Source: Heliocidaris tuberculata
Lineage: Eukaryota > Echinodermata > Echinoidea > Camarodonta > Echinometridae
Length of the DNA: 64,000 nucleotides
Assembly: GCA_025618425.1 (NCBI GenBank)
Contig: CM046835.1
Span: 19,065,374-19,129,373 of the forward strand
Direction: 5' to 3'
In this document: positions 25,025 through 37,129 of the stretch, piece after piece
Position numbering within the stretch: position 1 is the stretch's first letter
How the letters are laid out: every line of letters begins with the position of its first letter
Made by a program: the position numbers and the translations under genes
The notes under the pieces: generated by a model
What the model saw: only the letters and a program-made list of their open reading frames with translations
What the model was told of the DNA's origin: nothing
Databases searched by the model: none

Positions 25025-25555
25025 AAAAAAGAAGAAATTCCAGCAGAAATACATGTCTTATAACAGTTCAGTTAATATAAGTCATTGTGAAGCTGAAGGT
25101 CTGATGTAAAATAAAAATTGTGGTTCGCAGAAATTCTCAGCTTGCTAGCATCTTGTCATAGTTACTAAAATATGCCAAAACAAGCTTTAATTGGCTTGTG
25201 GGGATTTCTGCAGTTGTACAGTTTGAAACCATTTTGCTTCTCTGGGAGTGGAAAATGCCGGCAAGACCTTATCCCGTGACCAGGGTAATTTTTGAAGCAC
25301 TCAGAGACATACCCTGTAGTATATGCATTGCACTCGTTATAAATCAAGTTTTTTTTTTTTTAGCATCACTTTATTGGTCAAACTTGCACAACAAAGGAGA
25401 CATAATAGCCCAGGTCAAAACCAAATTAAGTGGTAAATGCAGGGCGTAAAAAGAAGAAGACATCTTTAGCAAAAGCACAAACAGGTAAATACTAATATTT
25501 AAAAAAATATTATTTTCAGCTTGCAGAAACATCTTTACCAGCAGCAACTTAACCA

Positions 25556-25668
25556 TCTCTCTCTCTCTCTTTCTTCCTCTCTCTTTCTTCCTCTCTCTTT
25601 TTTCCTCTCTCTTTCTTCCTCTCTCTTTCTTCCTCTCTCTTTCTTCCTCTCTCTTTCTTCCTCTCTCA
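25556..25668. repeat. 14-bp pyrimidine minisatellite
   Basis: Unit CTCTCTTTCTTCCT repeated about seven times with one variant unit (TTTTTTCC). Strict strand asymmetry, so long open frames result on both strands without coding meaning. Confidence 0.88.
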
Positions 25669-27389
25669 ACGGAGCAATTACTAAAATTGTAGTGTGTCGG
25701 TACCAGCAGATTTTCTTTCATCACAATTCTTATAGAAAAGATGGAAGCAGCAGTTGTCTTCTAAAATTAATATGTCATGTGTATCTAGGATCTGCTGTAG
25801 CTTTCAAATCATTTGTTTAGAGCCAGTAGGGCATTCACTCATATATTTTAACATGCTGGTTGTGGCATGAATTATTTGTGTTTAATTAGACATTGATAGT
25901 TTTGGTTAGAACAGCAGAACAATTCAGTCTGGGAGCTCGTGATTCTATTGTGATGACTGCATCCAGGTAATCATGTAACATTAATTTGTTTTTTTTAAGG
26001 GAATTTACTTTGTAGAAATTTTTTTTTTTTCATGAGATAGCAACCGATGGCATGTTTTAAAGTTGTGCCATTACATTATTTTTTTTAATGAAAAAATAGA
26101 ATATTGCACACAATGGCAAGATATTATCGTAGTATATTTCATTGATCAAAATATTTTAAAAAATAGAAATTTGGTGAACAATTGCTTCTACATTTCACTT
26201 TTAGAATACTTGATTTAAATCTTTGAACTATCTACATTTGAATAATCAGTCAGCAATACTGTTTATAAAATTTAGATTGACTTTGGAGTACAGACAATTT
26301 TGTTATATATTTTCATTAAGACATCATTTTAATGGAACTGTATGGCAACTCTAAATTGCATCTATTGATTGTTCTTGCAAAATCTGGTTAGTTCAGAAAT
26401 TTTTTAAAAAAATCATAGTGATATGAGTTCACATTTGAAGTGATATTTCACAATATGTGATTAATAATACATAAAAGGCATGAATGATATACGATAGTGT
26501 TGTGATCTATCTGGAGCAGTTAAGTGCTGTAACACAATACCCCATGTGACGTCATGTGAACTAACACCTATCCTCCTCGCCATAAAATATTAAAAAGTGA
26601 TATTGTGAGTCTGCTTCAATCTGCATGCAATGCTCTCATTGAAAGAAGATGTTTTATTATGTGATGAAATACTTTGGTTGGTAAATATACTTCCTTATAA
26701 AAACTTGTTTTGTTTGTCTAGAAATATAACCTACATGTAGTGTATATGATATTGTTTGTAAAGACAATGTTCATGACTGGCTATAAAATATGGCTGGTAG
26801 TTTTGTGGCAAGAATTAGCATTTTAAAAGAAAATGATTGATGTATTATTTGATGGAATGTATTTTGGTGGTAGCTTGCTTTTTTTTAAAATAACATAAGG
26901 TTCTATTTTTTTTCTAAATTACATTTAGAATTGTAGAGTGACATGTTGAATCAGTGATTTGGGTTTGTTTTCCTTCATTTATGACAAGGTATTGTGATTT
27001 GCTCCTGCAAATTAGCTGTGCCATAGTGAACAAAACATACTAGTAGTTGTACATGTATAATATGAATGTCAATCAACAAATGTGCTTAAAATATTACATT
27101 CTCATATTAATTTTCAGTACAAGAATAAACTAGTACCCGAGCATGAATCATTACCAACCATATAAGCTGGCTTAAAGGGTACCTGAGGCCTGAAAAAATA
27201 ATTTGTGTATAGTTAGCTTACACAAAATCAACCCCAGAAAACTTAACACGACATTCAATGGTGACAGCATACAGGAGATATTGATTTTTGAAAATAAAAT
27301 ACCCCCCAAAATTAATATAAATAAGACTTGAGCAAAGACTAATCGATCGATCACGATAGCTCACCTAACGATATATCGATTCAGGAATG

Positions 27390-27930
27390 TCTTCAATTTC
27401 AATTTTAGATTCGATAAATGTATTTTGCGACTTAGTTCTAATTTATTTATTTGTTGTTTCATTCGGTCTGTAGATTCTTTGTAATTTATGCGCCAAACCA
27501 GTTTTCTATTCGATTTAAACGTTTTGTGTTGAATACTTGATTCATCTGTTGTTTTCTTTTGGGTTGTAAATTCTCCATAAATTACGCGCCAACTGAATTT
27601 TCAGTTCGATAAAAACAGTTTGCGTTGTATACTTCATCCATTTAATGTTTTGTTTGGGTTGTATATTATGATTATCCATTAGTTAAGCCCCAAATCGATT
27701 TCCAATTCAATTTTTAAAAAACCAAAAAACCAAAAAACAATTTGCGTTGTGTACTTCATTCATTTCATATTTTATTTAGGTTGTATATTATCCCTAAGTT
27801 AAGCGCCAAATCAATTTTTGATTCGATAAATGTATTTTGCGTCTTAGTTCTAATTTGTTTGTTGTTTCATTTGGTCTGTAGATTCTTTGTAATTTATGCG
27901 CCAAACCAATGTTATATTCGACATAAAAGG
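27390..27930. repeat. 95-bp tandem repeat, block 1
   Basis: Units recognised by GCGCCAAA at about 27490, 27586, 27687 (mutated), 27803 and 27898, so spacing is 95-116 bp. Each unit also has TTTTGCGTTGT or a relative, TTCATT, and TTGTATATTATCC or TAGATTCT. AT-rich satellite-like DNA. It ends near a 15-base G-run at about 27940. Confidence 0.8.
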
Positions 27931-28320
27931 CGTGATTCGGGGGGGGGGGGGGGCGATCAATAATCGCCAGGACATGAACTCCATGCTCTTAAGCACACCT
28001 TATAGGAAAGCTGTAACTGCAAAAGTTTGGAGATACCTTGCAGGAAGAAAGGAAAATGTCAAACAAAAGATTTGTTTGTTGTAGCGTGGCTTTAAATACT
28101 TCCTGGTTTTAATACTGCATCATTAGAAAGCAAAGAGTAAAAAAATCTTAGCTTTCAAAGAGAGAGCAAAGACCAGAAGGCATTGTGTCAAGTTTCACCT
28201 TCAAGGTGGGTGAAAGAAAAGAGATTCAATAATAGCCATTTAAAACGCTGCGGGTATAATTATGAAAAATTTCCATGAAATTGTAGTTCCTTGTTCTAAT
28301 TGTAAGAAATACACAGTTAT

Positions 28321-28371
28321 TGTCCCCGCCGAACGAAGTTCGCGAGGGGACTATGAAACGGGCTCCGTACG

Positions 28372-28414
<43 letters not shown>

Positions 28415-29232
28415 GTCCGTCCGTCCGTCCGTCCGTCCGTCCGTCCGTCCGTCTGTCCGTGTGTGCTCAAATGTTAGAAAATGCTACTTCTCCGTCATTT
28501 CTTGGCCGATTTTGATTCCGATTGTTTTATCTGATAGGGCTGGGTGGGGGCTTCCAAACTTCTACACAGAATTTTGAAATTCATTAATTATGCAAATTTA
28601 TGCAAATTTATTCAAAATCGACGAAAAATGCTACTTTTCCTCTATTTCACATCGGATTTTGATTCCGATTGTTTTATCTGATAGGGCTGGGTGGGGGCTT
28701 CCAAACTTCTACACAGAATTTTGAAATTCATTAATTATGCAAATTTATGCGAATTTATTCAAAATTGACGAAAAATGCTACTTCTCCTCTATTTCACATC
28801 AGATTTTGATTCCGATTGTTTTATCTGATAGGGCTGGGTGGGGGCTTCCAAACTTCTCCACAGAATTTTGAAATTCATTAATCATGCAAATTTATGCAAA
28901 TTTATTCAAAATTGACAAAAAATACTACTTCTCCTCTATTTCACATCGGATTTTGATTCCGATTGTTTTATCTGATAGGGCTGGGTGGGGGCTTCCAAAC
29001 TTCTACACAGAATTTTGAAATTCATTATTCATGCAAATTTATGCAAATTTATTCAAAATGGCTGAAGGTTCATAATGTTTTCATGTTTTATATTTCAGTT
29101 GTATACATGCATTGTTGGTATTCTCTTCTTTTGCATGCAGTAACATTATTATTTTATTCACTATAGTTTTTCACTGAAGTTTTAAGGTTCAGGCTAGTTA
29201 ATTTCCACAGATCTGCACTTCCGGCGGGGACA
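28321..29232 (+). mobile_element. Pearl/Tsp-like (Helentron-associated) element with 147-bp core repeats
   Basis: Starts TGTCCCCGCCGAACGAAG, whose first bases pair with TTCGCGAGGGGAC to form a hairpin. It ends CCGGCGGGGACA, the inverse of the start. A (GT)n then (CCGT)n microsatellite follows the hairpin, then four core repeats in exact 147-bp register (TTTGATTCCGATTG at 28511, 28658, 28805, 28952). A hairpin or TIR start, microsatellite and tandem core repeats of about 150 bp define bivalve pearl and sea-urchin Tsp elements and the wider Helentron-associated group. Flanking T residues fit insertion between Ts. No protein. Confidence 0.75.
28371..28457 (+). repeat. (GT)n followed by (CCGT)n microsatellite
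   Basis: About 20 GT units, then about 11 CCGT units, at the standard position after the 5' hairpin of the pearl-like element. Confidence 0.93.
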
Positions 29233-29559
29233 TTTATTACGCATTGCGTAATTTACTTATTCACTTGTATTTTAATGTATTTTTTTTCAATTAGATATCA
29301 CGTAAAGTTCATGTAAATACCAATTTAATTATATTTGAACAACTGAAAGTGAATTTTTTTTTCTTATAGTTAGAACATGGACCCACAATTTCCTGGTTGA
29401 ATAAAAGTACATGTAGAACTTTCATGGAAAATGGCTTGGATTGCGTAATAATTATGCAAATTTTCCATGAATTTATGCTAATTATGCATATGCAAATTAC
29501 CCAAAGTTGCTTTTTCAGCAACAAAGCTGAAACTGTTAGAAGACCACAATCACGGATCT

Positions 29560-30110
29560 ATTAAAAAAAAAAAAAAAAAGAAACGAAAAGAACTTTTCTA
29601 GGTTTTTAAAATGTAAAATTGACTATATATATACTAGCATTAAAAAAAATCATAACAAATAGCACGGTAAAGACGGATTAAGTCAATGCGAGAAGCCTTT
29701 TCAGTGGCTTGAAACTACTTACTTACCTACCCATTAAAGTATTAGAAATCATGACTTATATGAATTAAAACTTATGTTTTGAAGAGAAGAGACCCTAAAG
29801 GAACGTAGGAACTAGTTTTTATTCAAATTGATAAACGGTTACTACGGACTTTTAAAAAATCTAGTTGGCATTAAAGATGAAAAACTGGTGCATGAACACA
29901 AAATGGAAGTCAAACTTCGGAAGCGTCTTTCTGGAAGAAATACTTTTCCAGAGCCCTACTATTCTCGAGTTTCAAAAGCCATTATCTCCACCAATACTCT
30001 CTCTCTAGAGTTGACCTTTATATCAAATTAACGCTTATGAAATGGAGAATAATAATCATTAATAAAGTTGAATTTCAAAAAATACGATTTCTGTCTCATT
30101 TTGAGGTGAC
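29560..30110. other. Unassigned insert between repeat block and pearl-like element
   Basis: After a poly-A run near 29562-29580 this stretch has moderate complexity. An open frame of 67 codons at 29828-30031 (starting MINGYYGLLKNLVG) resembles nothing I know. It could be part of the composite element's interior or a further insertion. Confidence 0.3.
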
Positions 30111-30114
30111 GGGT

Positions 30115-30730
30115 CACATATTATCCATTAGTTACGCGCCAAATCAATTTCCAGTTGATAAAAAAACATTTTGCGTTGTACTTCATTAATTTCATATTTT
30201 ATTTGGATTGTATATTATCCCTGAGTTAAGCGCCAAATCAATTTTCGATTCGATATATGTATTTTACAACTTAGTTCTAATTTATTTGTTGTTTCATTTG
30301 GTCAGTAGATTCTTTGAAATTTATGCGCCAAACCAATTTTATATTCAACATAAACGTTTTTTGTTGAATACTTGTTTCATTTGTTGTTTTATTTGGGTTG
30401 TAGATTCTCCATAAATTACGCGCCAAATCAATTTCCATTCTATAAAAAAACAATTTGCGTTGTACAATTCATTCATTTCATATTTTATTTGGGCTGTATA
30501 TTATCCCTAAGATAAGCGCCAAATCAATTTTGGATTGTTTAAAAACATTCTCCGTTGTATGACTTCATTCATTTGTTGTTCTATTTGGGTTGCAGATTAT
30601 CCATAAGTTACGCACCAAATCAATTTCCAATTCGATAAAAACATTTTGCGTTGTATCCTTCATTCATTTGTTGTTTCATTAGGGTTGAATATTATCCGTA
30701 AGTTCCACCCCAAATCAATTTTCGAATGTT
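30115..30730. repeat. 95-bp tandem repeat, block 2
   Basis: GCGCCAAA (or variant) at 30136, 30230, 30325, 30420, 30516 and 30612 gives spacings of 94-96 bp, and a last degenerate unit sits near 30706. The unit is the same as in block 1 and in the same orientation, so the two blocks were probably one array split by later insertion. Confidence 0.85.
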
Positions 30731-31389
30731 TGTCAGCCCCGGCGCTGCACATAGCAGACGACAAAGCGATAATGCGATCGCGATAATTCCATTATCGCGT
30801 CTTGGCGTTCGCCGAACGTGCACGCATTAAAAAAACGCACACGCACAGAAAACTGCTCGCGCGGAACTCAACTGGAGTTATGCTGTCCTTTATTTTCTTC
30901 AAACTCCTTAACCGCTAACTTGTAGAATGCCGGGTAAAGTTATTTGGGGTTAATTTTATACATTCTAACTGTATACAAATTATTTTTTTGGCCTCAGAGA
31001 CCCTTTAATACATGTTGTTGAAATTACTTTGTGAGTTTATGGAAATATTAGGGTAACTTTTGTTTTTATGCAATATGAAAAGACATGCTTCTGTCGCTTC
31101 TTATATTGTAGTGTGTGTTTCTCTTGATGGTATCATCATTTTCCTGTCTGAAATGAATATATGTAACAGTCATTTTAAATCATGGATGGCTTGATGTGCC
31201 TTGGGCGACTTCTATAGGGGTCTCTTGACAACCTTTCTAAAAAAGAGATAAGTAAAGTTTGAATGAATTATGATACCTCTTAGAGAGATTGACAAAGAAA
31301 TGGAGACTGGGATGAAGGGGAAGAGAAAGATCAATAAAATCTACATTTACTTGCATTACAGTGTATTCACATTTAGAATATCTTCTTCT

Positions 31390-31527
31390 GGGGAGCGTTT
31401 CATCAGGTGTCTTGTCAGTGATTTTTACCGACAACCGTTATAAGCTACTGAAATCCTTGCGTCTGATTGGCTGAGAGCAAATTTGTCGGTAAAAATCACT
31501 GATAAAACACTTGATGAAACGCTCCCC
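31390..31527. mobile_element. 138-bp palindromic MITE
   Basis: GGGGAGCGTTTCATCAGGTG, then AGTGATTTTTACCGACAA, is mirrored by TTGTCGGTAAAAATCACTG and CTTGATGAAACGCTCCCC, leaving a centre of about 50 bases (TCTGATTGGCTGAGAGC). Arms of about 45 bp pair with few mismatches. No target duplication was identified. Confidence 0.75.
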
Positions 31528-33375
31528 TGGAGGACAGTGCAAACCTATGTTAGAAGACCAGTTGAGTACTTTTGTTGTTGCTAGGTTGACCAAGCTATAA
31601 TTGTGTCCAACCCGGCAACATGTCATGTCTGCAATAGGCATTCTGATCACTGGAATACTCGACATTGAAGTTGATGAAAACTTGGGAAAGATGCAGTAAA
31701 TCTGAATGTTTCACGGAACCGATCTATTGCTTGGGTCATTGTTCAAGGGGTAATTGACACTTTCCATTGATAATAACTAAAAAATATCAATTGGTATCAA
31801 GCTGAAATATGAACATTGTAAAGCTGAAAGTTGTAGAATTTTTCTGCAGGAAATATTGGGACACTTCTTTGAACAGTATTCTTGAAATTACTTTTGAAAT
31901 TCAAATAGGTTTATCACATTTCAACAAAATAAATCGGAAATCAGTTTTTGTTTGATGGGTCATGGTAGTAACCAATAATTTCTGATGGTGGTTGTGAGAC
32001 CAAATTGGTTAATAAGGTACCACTGCTGCCACAGATCATGCAATTAACTATTCATGGAGAATAATGTATAATAATTGAGGAGCAGATGGTTGACTTTCAA
32101 TAATGTATATTCTTGTTATTCTAAGTCTCCTTGATACCAACTGATAGAAGATCACTCAGGAATGGAAAATCAGAAAGGTCACAGTGGCCTATTGCTTAGA
32201 GCTGTTCTCGAAGATTTTCTTTTTTTATGCTATTATGTTCAACGACAGGCATTAGATCAAAACACTCAAGAAAAGTTAAGCGCCAGTTTATTTTGATTGC
32301 CCATCCAAGAAAAATATTAACATTTTTGCCATCATTTCAATAAGAAGAACATCAAATGAAATCATGGTGATGGTTTTTCTGATTTGATCATTTTAATCAT
32401 CAAATATAGAATTTATGAGCTTTTATTTTCTTCTCTTGACATGAAGCAACTTAAGTTGACCTTTAAATTGCTCTGTTGATTTACAGCTGTTACAGTTACT
32501 GTAGTTGTAGTTAGTCCTTGCTTTCATACCAGGAGAGGAAAGAAATTATTCATGGGGGCTTTAATAATTTAGTATTATTGCTACCTCTTGCTTTTCTTAG
32601 AGTTCATGTTTTTAGAATTTGTTTGGCTCAGAATAAGTAGCTGAAAGTAGAAGGTGGCTGTGAAAACTCTGAGTCTGACTAACAGATTGCAGCATAAAAT
32701 GTATTGCAGGCTCTTGAGAAGCGTAAACCTTCTCTGCACATGAAGATTGTGTGGACTCATGTCATTCACTGGTACTTCTAATAAAATACAACAAATATAG
32801 TGATTTTGGTTTAATTTCAGTTAGCTTTTGTTGACTAACTATTTTGTTATAAAGTGTTAGATATCATACTTCTATTGTGAGCATATCCATGTAGATCATT
32901 TACCTTGCTGTATATGGAATATTGGTATTTCAGCTCATTATGTATGAAAAGGGGATGAGAGTGGGAGAGTAAATTTCCGTTAAAAAACTTCACCATAATA
33001 ACCACACTCTGTGGTGATTTAGGTTCTTCTTCTCTTCTGAAATATTCAAAAACTGTTTCCTTTTGCTTGGGATTTTCAGCGGATGCAGAGTACATGGAAT
33101 GGAAAGAACATCTAATAAATATACAGGATGGGGTGGTAACATGATACTTTCCTGCTGCACATGCGTGTGTTTCTCTGGTTCCTCTTCTTGTTAACTGCAA
33201 CATGAGTACTTTATGCCCTTACAAATGACAGGATGTCATTTTTTGTTTGCAATATCAGAACCGGTGAGAGGATACCATGTACGCTTTCATATCCTCCCAA
33301 GCTAGAAAATGCTCCCATGTATAGCACATACAAAGCATCTCTAAAGGCTTTACATACATGTGTGTAATTAACCTT

Positions 33376-33379
<4 letters not shown>
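31528..33379. other. No gene seen
   Basis: AT-rich. A 118-codon minus frame at 32847-33203 has no recognisable motif and no splice support. Nothing else stands out. Confidence 0.55.

Positions 33380-33423
<44 letters not shown>
33380..33423. repeat. (TA)n microsatellite
   Basis: About 21 AT units without interruption. Confidence 0.95.
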
Positions 33424-33426
<3 letters not shown>

Positions 33427-33540
33427 GAGCATGCTCACAATATGTACACCGTTTCCACTCTCTGGGGAGTTTTCTTACCATATGGTCACTGTTACTGACT
33501 GGCAAGTTTTGTTGAATGCAGATGTTGCAAAACGACGGGC

Positions 33541-33636
33541 TCGGACATTGGAAGTGGGGGGGGGGGCACCTTTTGTTTGATAGAAAAAGGTGGCCCCCAC
33601 CCCCCACCCCCCTCCACTTACATTGTCTAAGCCTGA
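33541..33636. mobile_element. 96-bp foldback with G-run arm and C-run arm
   Basis: CTCGGACATTGGAAGTGGGG with an 11-base G-run and CACCTTTT is mirrored by AAAAAGGTGGCCCCCACCCC and CCTCCACTTACATTGTCTAAG. One strand can pair G with C arms as a hairpin, or fold a quadruplex or i-motif instead. Confidence 0.65.
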
Positions 33637-34359
33637 TGTTCCACCGCCTCTGGTCTAATGACTAATATAATATCAGCATTTTACTGAGTCTCCATTTCTC
33701 TCTCACATGCGGATTCATGTTTTTCTGGACAACATTGTTGCCATTCGGGGTCTCGAACTCACAAACTTATAGCTTCCCAAGTGTTTTCACCACATGACTA
33801 CTAGACCTTTTCTTTTTTATCAGGTTGAATAACTTTATAAAAAATAAATGCCAGGTTTGAGCAGAACCTACAAGATAAATCCCAAACCAGGTAAGTAGGA
33901 TTCATTGCAAAGAAATTCCATACCATCATCACCCATACTTTTTGGCTGATGCTGCAATATATAGCATAACAAGTTAAATAACACTTATAAATGAAACTAG
34001 ATTAATGACTAGATTATTATCAACCAAGGTTACACATTAGTCATTTGGATCTGAATCATGAACATACTTAATGCAAAGGAAAAATATAACTAAAAAGGGG
34101 AAAAGTAGGCCACATATTGTAAATGAAATTGGGACAAGAGTAGCTCCAGGGCTAGAGATATGCTTCAATTAACTTGCAAACATATCCAGCTGAACATTGG
34201 CCTTCAGGGAACATTTTATGCAAATCCCTTTTCTGTACCATTTGGAAACACTTGATTTTCAATTACAGACAAAATGCCATGAGCAGAGCAGCTAGGAGCA
34301 AAATGTGCAGGCACCACTCTTGGCTGTCAGATATTCATATTTACCAGTCCAGCCCACAT

Positions 34360-34586
34360 GAAATGTAGAACACTTGGTGGATTTAGTGAGCACAACCACC
34401 CATGCCCCCACCCCCTTTGAGGCCCAAATGATATACCTTATTACGAAACACCTTAAATATGCTCTCATTTCAAACATGATAACTTCCTTTTTTCATTTTT
34501 TTTTTTTTTTTTTTTTTAATGCTTGGCAGAAAAATTCTGACTTATGCACCTCCCCTCCTTTTTACAAAATCCTGGATCTGCCCCTG
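34360..34586 (-). mobile_element. Possible degenerate transposon fragment
   Basis: The right end reads, on the minus strand, CAGGGGCAGATCCAGGATTT, a terminus often seen in animal DNA-transposon remnants. The left part has a C-rich patch ACCCATGCCCCCACCCCC, and there is a T-run of about 24 at 34497-34518. Boundaries are uncertain. Confidence 0.35.
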
Positions 34587-34985
34587 TAGAATGCAGAAGA
34601 CACTGAGATGAGAATGTAGCTAGGCAAATGACATTCTCTTGACATGATTTGACAGAATGGAACCAAGTAAATTTGTTCTAGGCGAGAGCTGCGAGACAGT
34701 CCAGACCTAAGTGATTAGAGGAATTTTTGTAGAGAGAGAGAAAAAAAGGGAATATTGCGTAGTGAAAGATGCTGATTACATTATTTAAAGGATAACAGAA
34801 GGGTATCATCTTCTGAAAGCCAGATGTATGTAAATCTGTGTAATTCATTAATTATACAGAGTTAAAGTAATACAGTGCTCGCCAGTCATTTTTGGGGGGT
34901 GAAAATGTGTTTTCTTGATGCATATCTACTTGGTGAAAAACCAAATCAACAGTTAGCTTTTGTTCAATTAAGAGGCCGGTATGAA

Positions 34986-35525
34986 TCATCGTTTTGTGTC
35001 CGGCCATACAAATCTATTTTCCCCTAAAAATGTACCACTCTCTGTTGGGAATTCATCAGTTTTCATTATTTTGAGAATCATCACCATGACTAGAAGCTCA
35101 TCTATGATATGTAAGATCGGAAACAATTTCATCCTTGTGATATTCATTTTGAGGCTACAAACATTGCTTCCTAAATATGCTCTACCAGTACCATACCTAT
35201 CAGCATTTTCAACTACATTTAGTGCAATAGCACAAATATATCTTATGACAAAAGGGAAATGTAAACTTGGTTCACTAATGCACTTTTTAAGGCAAATATA
35301 CAAGCCTGACTTAAAACCATTTCTGTGTGGTACATTGTATTGCAAAGATGGGGGAGGGGAGAGCAGGCATTGTGATATTGAGAGGTTAGTAACGTCACTG
35401 CCCCGACACACATCCCTACCAGTATCTCTTTCTAGAAAATAATATCCACTCACAGTTGCTGCTGAAGCTCTGATTCCATGGCTTTGATCGCAAAAAGCTT
35501 CAAAAAATTGAAATTTTCCAAGCAT
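34986..35525 (-). other. Unrecognised open frame (179 codons) overlapping an opposite frame
   Basis: Unusually long open stretch for this AT-rich intron, open on both strands (153 codons on + at 34981-35442). The minus frame begins MLGKFQFFEAFCDQ and contains a LLSPPPSLQYNVPH segment. No domain, signal peptide or splice context is recognised. It may be a gene fragment, an old mobile-element coding remnant or chance. Confidence 0.2.
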
Positions 35526-35561
35526 TGCTGTGGGTTCATTGAATTTGTTGGTTAATGTATC

Positions 35562-35638
35562 AGATCTGTGCCACCAGCTGCAGACGGATGGCCGATGAAG
35601 AGGAAATTCATGCTGCTCTCTGTAACCTGAAGATATAG
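35562..35638 (+). CDS. Candidate alternative terminal exon
   Basis: After a modest acceptor (TTAATGTATCAG) the sequence reads ICATSCRRMADEEEIHAALC followed by NLKI and a stop, phase 0, so exon A could splice to it and give a short isoform with a different C-terminus. Codon use and the acidic-helical look of the peptide resemble coding DNA. The pyrimidine tract is weak and no clear polyadenylation signal is assigned. A 25-codon open run can arise by chance, so this is a lead, not a gene call. Confidence 0.2.
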
Positions 35639-35639
35639 C

Positions 35640-37129
35640 ATTTTTACGAAGTAGTACATGGTGAATTGTGGTGATTGTATCTTTTCTGATTTATGGTAAG
35701 GTCGGAATTACAAAATTAATTTTGAAATTTTTTAAAGATGTGCCATTTCAATTGATTTTTTTAGCCTAGAGTTTGCTGCTTGTGAACATAGCCATGTTTT
35801 GCACATTTATATTGCATAGCATTATTTATACATTTATCATTTTTATTCTTTTTGAAGAATGGATCCTATCATTCTAAGTGCAAAATGTTTATGAATATTG
35901 GAATGAGCTGTGATAAGTTTTGATGTTGCACAATTTTCTATGAAAATACTTACTTTGGAAGAAGTATCACCGTATTTATCCAGTGCTGAACAGTTCATTT
36001 GATATGTTATTTCCCTTGTGATATTCGTAAAACAGTGAACTTATTCCATAGTAATGTACCAGTTTTGCTGTTTATTTTCAATTGGAAATTATCCTGAATT
36101 CTCCTCATTGAACTAAATACTGGTATGAACAATGTGGAATACGCATGTAGTAAGTATATGACTGCATAAGTACCTAATATCTTTTTCGAAATTTCAGTCA
36201 GCTATATTTATATTATCTCTATAGTTTCATTGTAAATATTTTCATTCTATTAAGTGCCATGATTTCACTTTATTAATAATCTTTCTTCTAAATAGACTCA
36301 GTTCAACTGCAAGAGCATTTTGAGAAAAAGACTGGATGTGTGTGAAATGTACATGATTTAGTTATGATTTTATATCATTCGTTGGAATGTTCATACTCTG
36401 ATTTGTGTTACAAGCATTGTATTATGAATAATCCAACCTCTGCTTGAATTGCTGTCAAAGAAACATTCGATTTTGATGAGAACTGCTAGAAGATGGTCTG
36501 TTGTTGACAGTTAATAATTGAACCAAATGCATGACAACCATATAAACAGAAGAGAGGTGTGAGCTCAAAACGTGACAGTGAGATGAAGTAAATAGCATGT
36601 GTGTTTGATCAGCTGTCTCACCATGGGTTGGTAGAGATAGGAAGTAGCACTACTCCTCCTCCCATTTTGGATTGTCAATAATCTTCAGGTCTAGGTGAAG
36701 GTAGTGCTGATGATTGGCACAGCTTTTCCTATTGTATTTCAATTGCCTTTTAATATCACCCATTTATCAAAGGCTTCAATTAAATGTACAATCTATAATG
36801 TGCGCACCTGTCATTGATGACCTTCTGAAATATCAATCAAAGACAGAAAATTCTTTGATTGGAAAATAGCCAAAAATACAATATTGCATTTGTTTATTCC
36901 CTTTTTAATTATTAATAACTATAGCTGCTCTTTCTATAGCATCCAGGCATGCTGCATTTTAAGAAATTTATTTTCAAAGATTTTTCAGAGAACCACTGTG
37001 GTTTGATATATTGAATAAATTGGAATTGAAAATGGCAAAGCTTCACAGAAAAAAATTCTGAAGATTAAACAAAAAATTGTAGGATGGTAGTCTGTTTTTG
37101 TCAGCTGCCTCTCTGATCATCATTTCAGG
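35640..37129. other. No gene seen
   Basis: AT-rich, no repeats or coding islands recognised. Confidence 0.6.

Larger units (their letters stand above)
24702..27171. other. No gene seen
   Basis: Contains the C-run at 25012 and the 14-bp minisatellite at 25556. Otherwise AT-rich with T- and A-runs and no supported exon. Confidence 0.6.
27172..31008. mobile_element. 3.8-kb TTAA-bounded composite element with ~85-bp TIRs
   Basis: Left end TTAAAGGGTACCTGAGGCC and inverted right end GGCCTCAGAGACCCTTTAA extend into terminal inverted repeats of about 85 bp at roughly 80 percent identity, for example AAAAATAATTTGT and CAACCCC/TAACCCC in register. Inside are two blocks of a 95-bp tandem repeat (27390-27930 and 30115-30730) separated by 2.2 kb that contains a nested pearl-like element (28321-29232). 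A CpG-rich patch lies at 30735-30870. No transposase was recognised. The TTAA ends match the target preference of the other TTAA families in the window, but whether they share one transposase is inference. Confidence 0.72.

Noticed and set aside
25371..25820. Arginine/glutamate-rich frame on the minus strand and its serine/leucine mirror
   Set aside because: Caused by the 14-bp pyrimidine minisatellite.
27172..31008. LTR retrotransposon with long terminal repeats
   Set aside because: The ends are inverted, not direct; no gag-pol sequence or primer-binding site is seen.
32847..33203. 118-codon minus frame as a gene
   Set aside because: No motif, splice support or codon signature; consistent with chance.
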